Positions 31,520-40,158 are shown, numbered from the stretch's first letter. The stretch is DNA of 51,743 nt from Pseudonocardia sp. TRM90224 (GCF_021245725.1 NZ_JAJGSX010000051.1:1-51743), one strand, 5' to 3'. The notes: generated from the letters alone by a model not told the origin. Numbers and translations are program-made.

Positions 31520-31880
31520 GGCCGCGGCAGGTCGACCGCGGACCAGGACGGTTGGTGATCGCAGGCCCGGCCGGCTGCTGCAGCACGGGCTCCGACGGGG
31601 GCCGGCGCGTTCGTCGGTGATCGGATTCGGATCCGATGCCGGCCCTCACCGATCCTGCTGGTCCGCTCGGCGGAATGGGAACCGTAGTTCGATACTGCAT
31701 TCGCCAGAGCGATTCGGCGCATTCGGCGTAGTCGTCGTCGACGGCGGGTAGGTGCCGATGACGGTGCTCAGCAGTTCGAGTGCAGTGGCGGGATCACGGA
31801 GGCGTCCCACGGGGCCTGCCGCGCACGCTCGTCGGGCCCGGAAGCGGTCCGGGGAGTGCCGACCGACGGAGGAGCCCGGC
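31520..31880. promoter_or_regulatory. Shared control region of the divergent units
   Basis: No gene is seen. This region separates the two divergent transcription units and must hold both promoters. It contains the palindrome TCGGATCCGA (31627-31636) within a larger near-palindrome, and a doubled TTCGGCG word around 31714-31730. The plus-strand unit has a strong GGAGGAG at 31868-31874. Clear -10/-35 boxes could not be assigned. Confidence 0.5.
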
Positions 31881-32963
31881 ATGGCGATGCTGCCGTGGGA
31901 CAACTGGATCTACGGGAACGACCACAAGCGGGACGAGGTCAACAACGAGCACGCGAAGGCGGTGAGTCTGCAGGGCAGCATTCAGAAGCAGATCGACGTC
32001 TTCAACGAGTGGCTGAAGCGGTACCAGACCCTGATCGCCGGCAATGCCACACTCGTGATCATCGCGAACGCGGGGACGATGAGCGACCTCCAGTACAACG
32101 ACTTCCGGGTGCAGGTCAAGGCGCTGGAGCCGCCGCCGGCCGGGTCCGTCCCCTTGCAGATGGGCGAGATGATCTCGGAGCTCGCCGCTGGTGCGCAGCT
32201 GCTCAAGGCGGTCTTCCAGATCGGGAAGTTGACCAAGAGCCTGGTGACGGGTGGTGCCGAGACCGGGAGCGAGGAGCTGGGCGAGACCGCGATCGAGGAA
32301 CTCGCGGAGACCGGCGCGGAGGCGGGCGTCGAGGCCGGTGTCGAGGACGCGGTGGAGATCACCGAGGAGACCGTCGGGGAAGGTGTGAGCGAGGTCGCCG
32401 CGGAGGCCGTCGTCGAGGGCACGAGCCTTGCCGGGTTGGCGTCGACCGGGATCGGGATCTTCGCCGCCGTCGGCATCGACCTGATCTTCGGTGCGATCGA
32501 CGGTGCCAAGGAGGAGAAGGAGCTCGATCAGGAGATCGACAAGCTCAAAGCGGCGGTGCGCAAGTCGGAGGGCTATCTGAAGACGGTCATGGCGAAGCAG
32601 GCCGACATCCAGCAGGGGATCGTCAAGGAGGAGGATCGTTTCGCCGGGCTGGTCGCCGCGCTGGCGAAGGTCACAGCGAAGCCGGCGGGGTTCAACGTCG
32701 ACTTCCCGAAGTCGCCGCAGAACGCGCAGAAGTTCATCGACGCGATGCGGTCGGCGTTCGCGGAGTTCGGCGACTTCATCAAGCTGCGCGAGATGTGGAT
32801 CGACTACACCAAGCGCCATCCCGACGCGACGCGGTCCAAGTTCATCGACAGCTACATGGACTTCGCCGACGAGGGCACTGCGCAGACGACCGTCGAGGGG
32901 TATTTCGAGGTGCTTGCGAAGTATTCCGACAGCATGCGCCTCGCGCCGACAGGGGCGGTGTGA
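31881..32963 (+). CDS. Putative alpha-helical membrane-active protein B (paralogue of A)
   Basis: The protein has 360 aa, ATG at 31881 with GGAGGAG 6 nt upstream, and no signal peptide. Collinear matches with protein A run from LPWDNWIYGNDHKRDEV through LIAGNATLVIIAN and QVKALEPPPAGSVPLQMGEM to EITEETVGEGVSEVAAEAVV and GTSLAGLASTGIGIFAAVGI, then DLIFGAIDGAKEEKELD and the C-terminal RHPDATRSKFIDSYMDFAD. The acidic stretch (residues about 130-190) is longer and richer in Glu than in A. One hydrophobic hairpin-sized segment lies at about 193-215. Two diverged copies of one fold suggest a hetero-oligomer, as in two-component alpha toxins. Confidence 0.6.
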   Translation: MAMLPWDNWIYGNDHKRDEVNNEHAKAVSLQGSIQKQIDVFNEWLKRYQTLIAGNATLVIIANAGTMSDLQYNDFRVQVKALEPPPAGSVPLQMGEMISELAAGAQLLKAVFQIGKLTKSLVTGGAETGSEELGETAIEELAETGAEAGVEAGVEDAVEITEETVGEGVSEVAAEAVVEGTSLAGLASTGIGIFAAVGIDLIFGAIDGAKEEKELDQEIDKLKAAVRKSEGYLKTVMAKQADIQQGIVKEEDRFAGLVAALAKVTAKPAGFNVDFPKSPQNAQKFIDAMRSAFAEFGDFIKLREMWIDYTKRHPDATRSKFIDSYMDFADEGTAQTTVEGYFEVLAKYSDSMRLAPTGAV

Positions 32964-32965
32964 CG

Positions 32966-33664
32966 ATGCCCTTCGATCTGGACGTGACCCTCGTCGACCA
33001 TCCAGGGGCACCGACCGCGTTCGGCCCGGTGGGCGCGAACCTCTCGCGCCACCACATCCTCGGGCAGAAGTACCTGCAGGTCCTGCTGGCGCTCGCACGG
33101 AAGGTCGCCGTCGGGCAGTCGACGCTGGAACGCTTCGCCGGCCGGCCGATCACCGCGTCGGCGCCGTGGCCGGCGGCGATGCCGAACGCCTTCGTCTGGT
33201 CGCCGTACGACCTGTTCATCGGGCCGAAGGCGCAGCGCAGGGTGTTCGATCCGAGCAGCGGGGTGGAGCAGCAGAAACCGCGCTCGTTCCCCGAGGGCCG
33301 ATGGGCCGCGCTCAAGGCGGTCCCCGAGTTCCTGGCGACAGCAGGGGTTCCGCTGGAGAAGCTGGTGGCCGCCCCGGTAGGGGTCCGGCAGCAGTGGCGG
33401 CTGCGCCGCGCGCCGGGCACGGACGAGGTGACGCAGCTGATCAAGACCATCAGCTCGACCGTCCGGGCCGATCACGTCTACCCGCACGGCCTCGACGAGT
33501 CCGACTGGGCGTTCGTCCGCGAGGTCGACGTGCGCAACTTCCACCCCACCACCGCGGAGGACGTGCAGAGCATCCACCGGAGGTTCCAGAAACAGATCGT
33601 GCACGGGGTCCCGTTCGCCGACGCACTCGCCAGCGACGCCTACCGGTTCCTGCTGGTCCCCTGA
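32966..33664 (+). CDS. 232-aa protein with SRHHIL motif, possible nuclease-like effector
   Basis: It starts 2 bp after protein B and is clearly in the same unit. There is no signal peptide or membrane helix. The N-terminal block GPVGANLSRHHILGQKYLQV, then WPAAMPNAFVWSPYDLFIGP and RRVFDPSSGVEQQKPRSFPE, resembles the His-His opening of HNH/AHH-type treble-clef nucleases and their Asn and Gly-Pro spacing. The fully conserved HNH core is not evident. The rest (about 110-232) is mixed alpha/beta and ends FADALASDAYRFLLVP. It could instead be a chaperone or immunity factor. Confidence 0.5.
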   Translation: MPFDLDVTLVDHPGAPTAFGPVGANLSRHHILGQKYLQVLLALARKVAVGQSTLERFAGRPITASAPWPAAMPNAFVWSPYDLFIGPKAQRRVFDPSSGVEQQKPRSFPEGRWAALKAVPEFLATAGVPLEKLVAAPVGVRQQWRLRRAPGTDEVTQLIKTISSTVRADHVYPHGLDESDWAFVREVDVRNFHPTTAEDVQSIHRRFQKQIVHGVPFADALASDAYRFLLVP

Positions 33665-33709
33665 GCCGACGTGCCGTCCTGCGCGCGACTCCGCCGCGAT
33701 TCCCACGGG

Positions 33710-34009
33710 CTACGCGAGCGCCTGCTGAACCGGCTCGGTGGCGAGTGGTCCGGCGAACCTCGATGGCCGAAAGTTGATGACTCTGTGCCGGGCGAGGCCG
33801 CGCGTAGCAAACGGATCGTCGGCTACGGCTGCCTCTACGGTGGCGCGACTGCCGTGGGCGAAGATCACCCCGCCGGTCCGCGGCTCCTGCCGTCCCGAGG
33901 CCAGAAATGTGCCGTCGCTGTAGTGCTTGTCGAGCCAGGCGATGTGCTCCTCGAGCGCTGCGTCGATGTCGGGCAGGTCGGCGATGTAGTCGATGACGAT
34001 GACGAACAT
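33710..34009 (-). CDS. YciI-family protein
   Basis: This 99-aa ferredoxin-like-fold protein opens with MFVIVIDYIADLPDIDAALE, then HIAWLDKHYSDGTFLASGRQ, EPRTGGVIFAHGS and the DDPFATRGLARHRVINFRPS ending. The family has a conserved His-Asp pair (here His22 and the Asp of DDPF). Function is generally uncertain; some members are dehydrochlorinase-like domains. It stands alone between the unknown plus-strand unit and the next kinase. Confidence 0.88.
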   Translation of the reverse strand: MFVIVIDYIADLPDIDAALEEHIAWLDKHYSDGTFLASGRQEPRTGGVIFAHGSRATVEAAVADDPFATRGLARHRVINFRPSRFAGPLATEPVQQALA

Positions 34010-34093
34010 GCGGTGATCCTGGTCGCTGCTGGTAATGGCTCTATTCAGGAGGGTGCCGAACAGGAACGTCGGCTGACGCCCGTCACTCGCGGG

Positions 34094-34119
34094 CTACGTG
34101 CGCGGGCCCGCGCACGTAG
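34094..34119. promoter_or_regulatory. Perfect 26-bp palindrome
   Basis: CTACGTGCGCGGG (34094-34106) is followed immediately by its exact complement CCCGCGCACGTAG (34107-34119) with no spacer. It lies between the YciI start and the kinase start, so it may be a dimeric regulator site or a transcription barrier. Confidence 0.6.
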
Positions 34120-34301
34120 TTTCGATGTTCCTCGAACTGGGACGCCCGGGCCGGGCGGCCGTGATTGAGTTCGTCGCCTGCCCACGGCTGGAACGGCCGG
34201 GCGAGCGGGGGTGAGTCCCTCGTATGGGAACGACAAGTGGGCCGGCTGGCCTTGACAGGGTCTTCGCGCCCGGTCGGCACGGCATCATCGGGGGAACGAG
34301 C

Positions 34302-36182
34302 GTGCGAGGCCACGAGATCGGGAGGCTGCTCGACGGCCGGTACCGGTTGCATGAGTTGATCGGCCACAGCGGGACGGCATCGGTGTGGAGGGCGACGGAC
34401 GAGCTGCTCGGGCGCGACGTAGCACTCAAGCGGGTGCAGGTGCCTGACGTCGAGGCCGGGCACGCGCTGGACCGTACGATGCGCGAGGCCCGGACCGCCG
34501 CGGCCTTGCATCACCCGAACATCGTGACCGTCTTCAACGTACTGCTCGAAGACGGTGTGCCCTGGCTCGTGATGGAGTATCTGCCCTCGCGCAGCCTCCG
34601 CCGCCTGCTCGCCGAACGTGGCGCGCTGGTGCCGCAAGAGGTCGCCTTCATCGGGGCGCGGATCGCCGTTGCGCTCGCGGTGGCTCACGAGGCAGGAGTC
34701 GTGCACCGGGATGTCACGCCCGACAACATCCTCATCGGCGCAACAGGGTTGCCGACGATCGGACCCGACACGGTCGTCAAGCTCGCCGACTTCGGCATCT
34801 CGCACGCGACAACAGCCCGGACGGTGACCGCGACGGGAGTAGTGAGCGGAACCCCGGCGTACATCGCGCCGGAGACGGCGCGGGGCGGGGGCACCGGTCC
34901 ACACACCGACGTCTACTCGCTCGGGGCGACGCTCTTCGCCGCCCTCGACGGACTTCCGCCGTTCGGCGATGACTCCGAGAACGTGCTCGCCCTGCTCTCC
35001 CGTATCGCGAGTGGCGGGGTGCCCGCCCCGGTCCGGGCAGGACCTCTCACCGGCATCATCCGTGCCCTCACTGCGGACGATCCCCGCGCCCGTCCCACCG
35101 CGGCGCAGGCGCACGCGGTGCTGCACGGTCTCGTCAGCGGCGAGGAGATGAACGCCCCTCACGGTCGGGTCGACGCGCTCCCTCGATCCGACGGCGGCCG
35201 CGGATCGAGACGATGGGGCTTGATCGGAGCAGGCGCCGCCGTGCTCGTCGCGGTTGCCGTCGCGGTGTTGCTCGTCCCGACGGGGGAGCGCACCCGTGGC
35301 GACGTCGGTGCCGCTCCGGCATCGAGCACCGGCGCGCCGCCGGAGGCGGCGCCGTACGTGGACCCGGAGAGCGCCGACCCCTGTTCGCTCATCGATCGCG
35401 GCGCACTCGCGGTGCACGGCACGGTCGCCGTGCATCCGGATGTCTCGGCGTTCGCGGTGTGCGACGCCACGATCAGCGGAGCGGGCGGGCGGGTGTTCCT
35501 GACCGCGTCGTTCGACAACGAGAACCAGCGCCCGTACGGCGTCGGCGGCGACCTGGAACGGGTCGGGCAGCTCACCATCGCACGCAGGGCCGTCCTCGGC
35601 ACGTGCGAGAGGTACATCCTCTTCCCGGATGGCACGGGCGCCGCCATCTCCGCCGAAGCCGAAGGGGGAGCGGGAGCGGGATCGGACGTATGTGCGGTCG
35701 CCGAGACCGGAGTCCGCGCCGCGCTCGACATCGTGACCCGCGGCAGCCTGTACGCCAGGGTGCCCTTGCAGAGCCGGACCGCGCTCGCCGGCATCGAGGC
35801 TTGCAGCCTGCTCCGTGCCGACGATGTGGACGCTGTGCTACCCGTGGCCGACGGCGTTGGTGAGCCCGGCTTCGGCGGCTGGTCGTGCACTTGGCTGAAG
35901 GCGGGCGTGGCGGCGCCCGCGTTCACCGTGGTCTACACCCACTGGTTCCCGCTGACCGACGAGGACGGGCGCCCCGTCGACATCGGCGGTCGTGCCGCTC
36001 GCGTCACCGAGCAGCCCGGGCGGACCTGCGCGGTCAGGATCCCTCAGCGCACGTACGCCGAGAACGGTCAGGACCGCCTGGAGACGGCGTCACTGACGGG
36101 GTTCGGCGACGATCCACAGCTGTGCGCCCAGATGGTCGAGCTTGCGAACCGCCTCGTACCTCGGCTCCCACCGATGAGCTGA
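34302..36182 (+). CDS. Transmembrane Ser/Thr kinase with duplicated outer domain
   Basis: From the GTG at 34302 (GGGGGAA upstream) the protein has 626 aa; an ATG at 34224 would add 26 residues. The kinase has VALK (Lys43), DFGIS and GTPAYIAPETA. The catalytic loop reads HRDVTPDNIL, with Thr139 where the family has Lys; the Gly-loop GHSGTASVW also lacks its third Gly. One helix (WGLIGAGAAVLVAVAVAVLL, about 305-325) precedes an outer region with two related Cys-containing segments (ADPCSLIDRGALAVHG and IEACSLLRADDVDAVLPVAD), resembling a DUF3558-like repeat. Activity may be reduced or altered. Confidence 0.85.
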   Translation: MRGHEIGRLLDGRYRLHELIGHSGTASVWRATDELLGRDVALKRVQVPDVEAGHALDRTMREARTAAALHHPNIVTVFNVLLEDGVPWLVMEYLPSRSLRRLLAERGALVPQEVAFIGARIAVALAVAHEAGVVHRDVTPDNILIGATGLPTIGPDTVVKLADFGISHATTARTVTATGVVSGTPAYIAPETARGGGTGPHTDVYSLGATLFAALDGLPPFGDDSENVLALLSRIASGGVPAPVRAGPLTGIIRALTADDPRARPTAAQAHAVLHGLVSGEEMNAPHGRVDALPRSDGGRGSRRWGLIGAGAAVLVAVAVAVLLVPTGERTRGDVGAAPASSTGAPPEAAPYVDPESADPCSLIDRGALAVHGTVAVHPDVSAFAVCDATISGAGGRVFLTASFDNENQRPYGVGGDLERVGQLTIARRAVLGTCERYILFPDGTGAAISAEAEGGAGAGSDVCAVAETGVRAALDIVTRGSLYARVPLQSRTALAGIEACSLLRADDVDAVLPVADGVGEPGFGGWSCTWLKAGVAAPAFTVVYTHWFPLTDEDGRPVDIGGRAARVTEQPGRTCAVRIPQRTYAENGQDRLETASLTGFGDDPQLCAQMVELANRLVPRLPPMS

Positions 36183-36238
36183 GCTGATCACCGGTGCCTG
36201 CTCGTGATCGGCCACGTGCTCTTACCCCGAGATCGATG

Positions 36239-37330
36239 TCAGTCGACGAGGCCGGCGAAGAAGGTCCGGATGTCGTGGAGGTAGATGTCGGGGGATTGGT
36301 GGGCTGCCCAGTGTCCGTCGCCCTCGTAGACGTTCCAGGACACGATGTTGGCGTGGTCGCGGTCGGCGAGTATGCGGATCGAGTTGAAGTCGTTCGTGAA
36401 CATCGCCAGTCCCAGCGGCACCGTCGTCGGTTCCTGGGCCACCGGTTCGGCGATGTGGAACTCCCGGTAGATCCGCATCGCGGAGGCGATCGTGCCGGTC
36501 AGCCAGTAGATCGTGATGTTGGTCAGGGCGAATTCGACATCGACGTCGTCCTTCCACAGCTGGCCGTTCCACGCGAGAAGACCGGTTGGCGAGTCCGTGA
36601 GTCCGTGCGCGAGTGTTTGCGGGACCTGTTGCTGGACCGTGCCGTACGCCCCGCCGTTGTCGGAGAACCACTGGTTCTTCGCAACCGCCGCGCGTTCGTC
36701 GTCGGTGAGGGAAGCCAGCTCCGCCGGATCGTCGGAGGGGTGCGACCAAATCTGCTGGACGTGGATTCCGACGACCTCGTCCGGTGCCGCCCTGCCCAGT
36801 TCCGGCGCGATGAAAGAGCCCCAGTCGGTAGCGACCACGCCGTAGCGCTGGTAGCCCAACCGCTTCATCAGGACGCGGAACGCCGCCGCCATCCGAACCG
36901 GTGTCCAGCCGCGGTCTCGGGTCGTGCCGGAGAACCCGAAGCCGGGTAGGGACGGGACGACGAGGTCGTGGTCAGCGCGCAGCGGCTCGATGAGGTCGAG
37001 GTATTCCACGATCGAGCCCGGCCAGCCGTGGAGAAGAACCAGTGGCAGTGCATTCTCCCTGGCCGACCGGACGTGCACGAAGTGGATGTTCTGCCCGTCG
37101 ATCTCGGTGACGAACTGCGGCTGGGCGTTGAGGCGCTTCTCCCAGGCACGCCAGTCGTACTCGTCGCGCCAGTAGGTGACGAGCTCCCGCAGATGGTCGA
37201 CGGGTACGCCGTAGTCCCAGCCGGCGTCGGGCAGTTCCTCGGTCCAGCGCACGCGACCGAGCCGGTCCCGCAAATCGTCCAGCTCCCGCTGAGGAACATC
37301 GATCGTGTAGGGGCGGATCTGTTGCGTCAT
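36239..37330 (-). CDS. Epoxide hydrolase, EHN/alpha-beta hydrolase type
   Basis: The protein has 363 aa. The N-terminal EHN domain reads IRPYTIDVPQRELDDLRDRL, then DWRAWEKRLNAQPQF. The alpha/beta core has the oxyanion motif LLHGWPGSIVEYL, the nucleophile elbow VVATDWGS (Asp169) and the late EGDGHWAAHQSP with the catalytic His. This is the microsomal-type bacterial epoxide hydrolase layout, complete in length. It would hydrate an organic epoxide to a diol. It shares a unit with the DHFR-like gene and faces a LysR regulator. Confidence 0.9.
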   Translation of the reverse strand: MTQQIRPYTIDVPQRELDDLRDRLGRVRWTEELPDAGWDYGVPVDHLRELVTYWRDEYDWRAWEKRLNAQPQFVTEIDGQNIHFVHVRSARENALPLVLLHGWPGSIVEYLDLIEPLRADHDLVVPSLPGFGFSGTTRDRGWTPVRMAAAFRVLMKRLGYQRYGVVATDWGSFIAPELGRAAPDEVVGIHVQQIWSHPSDDPAELASLTDDERAAVAKNQWFSDNGGAYGTVQQQVPQTLAHGLTDSPTGLLAWNGQLWKDDVDVEFALTNITIYWLTGTIASAMRIYREFHIAEPVAQEPTTVPLGLAMFTNDFNSIRILADRDHANIVSWNVYEGDGHWAAHQSPDIYLHDIRTFFAGLVD

Positions 37331-37353
37331 CGTCGACTCCTCTGCGATGTGCG

Positions 37354-37893
37354 TCAGGTAAGCGGGGCGGCGATGCTGTAGATCTGTTCGACAGCACCGT
37401 CGGGGAACGTGCGTGTGGAGTCCAGGCGCAGGTACTGCGCCGCGCTCCCGGCAGGGGTCAGCCGCGTCCCGTCGCCGAGAAGGATCGGCAACGTCACGAT
37501 CCCGAGCAGGTCCAGGGCGCCGATCTGGCGGAACGCGTCGATGGTCTGCTGGCCACCCACCAGGTGCACGTTGCCGGCGAAGTCCGCCTTCTGCATCAGT
37601 GCGAGCAGCTCTGCCGGATCGGCCGCGGACACCACACCCGCCGGAGTGGCCTCTGGCAGCGGCTGGGAGGTCAGGACGAAGACCTCCAGACCCGACCAGG
37701 GCCAATACGAACCGCCGACGGCCGGCAGGAACGTCGATCGGCCCATGACAACCGCGCCGCAGTCCGCGATGAACTCCGGATGCCCGTGCGACTCGCCTGA
37801 GACGAACGTGGGCATGGACAGCAGGGCCGGCCGCCCGTCCACCGAGGAGATGAACCCGTCCGCACTGACACCCATATGAGTCTTGATGAGCAT
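37354..37893 (-). CDS. RibD-C/DHFR-like reductase
   Basis: The protein has 179 aa; the ATG at 37893 has AGGAG 5 nt upstream. Family blocks are MGVSADGFISSVDGRP, ADCGAVVMGRSTF, LVGGQQTIDAFRQIGALDLL and TLPILLGDGTRL. It is an NAD(P)H-dependent oxidoreductase of the RibD C-terminal type, which includes many stand-alone proteins linked to diverse pathways. It is 24 bp upstream of the epoxide hydrolase gene in one unit. Confidence 0.88.
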   Translation of the reverse strand: MLIKTHMGVSADGFISSVDGRPALLSMPTFVSGESHGHPEFIADCGAVVMGRSTFLPAVGGSYWPWSGLEVFVLTSQPLPEATPAGVVSAADPAELLALMQKADFAGNVHLVGGQQTIDAFRQIGALDLLGIVTLPILLGDGTRLTPAGSAAQYLRLDSTRTFPDGAVEQIYSIAAPLT

Positions 37894-37980
37894 GATCACT
37901 CCTGCCGTAGCTGTGTCGATGACGGCATCAGACTCGAGCCACTCGGGCCGCTGATCAACGACCGATCATGAACATCAGTG

Positions 37981-37995
37981 ATAAGTCGGTCTTAT
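37981..37995. promoter_or_regulatory. LysR-type operator (T-N11-A dyad)
   Basis: ATAAGTCGGTCTTAT is a perfect 5-bp dyad with a T-N11-A core and lies 22 bp before the LysR GTG and 88 bp from the divergent DHFR-like start. This is the expected autoregulatory recognition site. Confidence 0.7.
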
Positions 37996-38016
37996 GAATA
38001 CGACTATGCTCGTTGC

Positions 38017-38916
38017 GTGGAGCTGCGCGAGGTGGAGATCTTCCTGGTACTGACGGAGGAGCTGCACTTCGGACGGACCGCCCAGCGCCTCTACCTCTCC
38101 CAGCCACGGATCAGCCAGACCATCCGGTCACTCGAGGACCGGCTCGGCGGTCGACTGTTCGAACGCTCCACCCGCCGCGTCGCGCTCACTGCTCTGGGCG
38201 AACGCCTGCGCGACGAACTCCGTCCCGCCCACGACCATTTCCGCCGTGCCGTCCTGGTCGCCACCGACCTGGCCCGGGGTGTCAGCGGTGAGCTGCGCGT
38301 CTGCGTGGCGAGCTACGCCATGGCCGGCCCGTGGTTCACTCAGATCATCCGCACGTTCGAAGAACGCCACCCGAACTGCCGGCTCACCATCGTCGAGGAA
38401 TACCCCGCCCCATACGGGCGGCTGCACACCGGCACCTACCACCTCATGTGCCATCGGCAGCCCATCGTCGAACCCGGTCTCACCGTCGGTCCCACGCTCA
38501 GTCAGGAAGGCCGCATCCTCCTGGTCCGGGCCGGCCATCCGCTCGCCGAACGCGGGTACGCCACCATCGAGGATCTGGCCGATTGCGCCGTCATCCCGCG
38601 GGGCGATATCCCGCAGGCGATGTACGACGCCTACTTCCCGCCGACGACCCCGTCCGGGAGGCCGATCCGTCGAGGCGCGCAGATCAGCTCGACCAGCGAC
38701 ATCCTGCACCGCATCGCCCGTGACCAACTCGTCCACCCGACCACGGCGTCGTTCCTGAGCTACTACCACCACCCCGAGGTCACCGGCGTGCCGCTCCACG
38801 GCGAGCCGCCCGCCGAGAGCGCGCTGGTCTGGGCCACCGACTTCGAGAACGCCGCCATCCGTGCCTTCGCCGCCGTCGCAGCAGAGATCGTGAACCTCGA
38901 CAACACCTCCTGCTGA
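38017..38916 (+). CDS. LysR-family regulator of the epoxide hydrolase unit
   Basis: From the GTG at 38017 the protein has 299 aa. The winged HTH reads VELREVEIFLVLTEELHFGR, TAQRLYLSQPRISQTIRSLE, DRLGGRLFERSTRRVAL. The effector domain follows, with SGELRVCVASYAMAGPWFTQ and LVRAGHPLAERGY. The HTH resembles the group with benzoate/catechol regulators. It is divergent from the DHFR-like/epoxide hydrolase unit with a dyad between them, so it most likely activates that unit. Confidence 0.92.
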   Translation: MELREVEIFLVLTEELHFGRTAQRLYLSQPRISQTIRSLEDRLGGRLFERSTRRVALTALGERLRDELRPAHDHFRRAVLVATDLARGVSGELRVCVASYAMAGPWFTQIIRTFEERHPNCRLTIVEEYPAPYGRLHTGTYHLMCHRQPIVEPGLTVGPTLSQEGRILLVRAGHPLAERGYATIEDLADCAVIPRGDIPQAMYDAYFPPTTPSGRPIRRGAQISSTSDILHRIARDQLVHPTTASFLSYYHHPEVTGVPLHGEPPAESALVWATDFENAAIRAFAAVAAEIVNLDNTSC

Positions 38917-38936
38917 TGATCAGGGCCGATGACGTT

Positions 38937-40148
38937 CTACCGGGCGGTTCGCGGGAGCGACCCGGAGATCGGTCCGCCGCTGATCCGGCGCGGGCCGGCC
39001 GGCCGAGCCCGGCGGCGGTGCAGCAGGGTCATCGCGCCTCCGGCCAGCAGCCCCCAGAACGCCGCCCCCAGCCCGAGGAAGCTCACCCCCGCCGCCGTCA
39101 CCACGAAGGTCACGGCGGCGGCTTCGCGCCCGTCCGGTTCGGTGATGGCGGCGGCGATCGACGAGGCCAGCGCGCCCAGGAGGGCGAGCCCTGCCACCGC
39201 TTGCACCAGCACCGGTGGTGAGGCGGCGAACACCGCGGTGACGATGCCGGCGGTCAGCCCGAGCGCCGCCAGGCCCGCACCGGAGACGGTCGAGGCGATC
39301 CACCGGCGCTCCGCCGGCCCGGCATCGGATCCGGCGACCAGCGCGGCGCTGATCGCGGCGAGGTTGACCGCGTGTCCGCCGACCGGGGCGGCGGCGATCG
39401 TGCCGACCCCGGTCGCGAGCAGCACGGGGCGCCACGGTGGCCGGAACCCGTATTGGGAGAGGACAGCCATGCCCGTGACGTTCTGCGAGACCATCGTGAC
39501 CACGAACAGGGGCAGTCCGATGCCGACGAGCGTGGCCGGGTCGAACGCGGGGGTGGTCCACACGAACGCCGGCGCCACACCTGCGCCGGCCGGTAGGCCG
39601 CCCGTCCAGAGGATCCCGGCCAGCGCGACGACGAGCGCCGATGGCACCGCCCAGGGACGTGCGAACCGCGCCACCAGCGCCCAGACGGCGATGACCGGCG
39701 CAGCCAGCAGCGGGATCTGCGCGAGGGCCTGCACCGGCGCCAGGCACAGGGGCAGCAACACGCCGGCGAGCATCGCGCCGGCGAGGTTGCCGGGGATGGC
39801 CCCGACGAGCCTGCCCAGCGGTGTGACCAGCCCGGCCACGACGATCAGCACGCCGCACAGCAGGAACGCGCCCACGGCTGCGGCGAACCCGCCAGGCTGC
39901 GGGCCGGCGGCCACGAGCAGAGCCGCGCCCGGCGTGGACCACGCGATGCTCACCGGTATCCGCCAGCGCAGCGCGAGCACCACCGTGATCAGCCCGCTCG
40001 CGACGCTCACCGCCAGCAGTCCGGACGCGGCCTGGCCCGGGTCGGCGCCGACGGAGGTCAGTCCGGTGAGCACCACCGGGAAGGATCCGGCGAAGCCCAC
40101 GATCGGGCTGACGATGCCGGCGAGCACCGGCTGCAGGACGCGTTCCAT
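38937..40148 (-). CDS. benE: BenE-family benzoate/H+ symporter
   Basis: The protein has 403 aa and about 12 hydrophobic helices. BenE blocks include VLAGIVSPIVGFAGSFPVVL, SIAWSTPGAALLVAAGPQPG and GNLAGAMLAGVLLPLCLAPV, then LFVVTMVSQNVTGMAVLSQ, and GTIAAAPVGGHAVNLAAISA. AGGAGG precedes the ATG at 40148. Benzoate-degradation genes are not nearby, so the substrate may be another aromatic acid. It is divergent from an XRE-cupin regulator with a dyad between them. Confidence 0.88.
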   Translation of the reverse strand: MERVLQPVLAGIVSPIVGFAGSFPVVLTGLTSVGADPGQAASGLLAVSVASGLITVVLALRWRIPVSIAWSTPGAALLVAAGPQPGGFAAAVGAFLLCGVLIVVAGLVTPLGRLVGAIPGNLAGAMLAGVLLPLCLAPVQALAQIPLLAAPVIAVWALVARFARPWAVPSALVVALAGILWTGGLPAGAGVAPAFVWTTPAFDPATLVGIGLPLFVVTMVSQNVTGMAVLSQYGFRPPWRPVLLATGVGTIAAAPVGGHAVNLAAISAALVAGSDAGPAERRWIASTVSGAGLAALGLTAGIVTAVFAASPPVLVQAVAGLALLGALASSIAAAITEPDGREAAAVTFVVTAAGVSFLGLGAAFWGLLAGGAMTLLHRRRARPAGPRRISGGPISGSLPRTAR

Positions 40149-40158
40149 CCGACCTCCT

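Noticed and set aside
34083..35435. A 450-aa minus-strand ORF opposite the kinase
   Set aside because: Arg/His-rich antisense reading without motifs.
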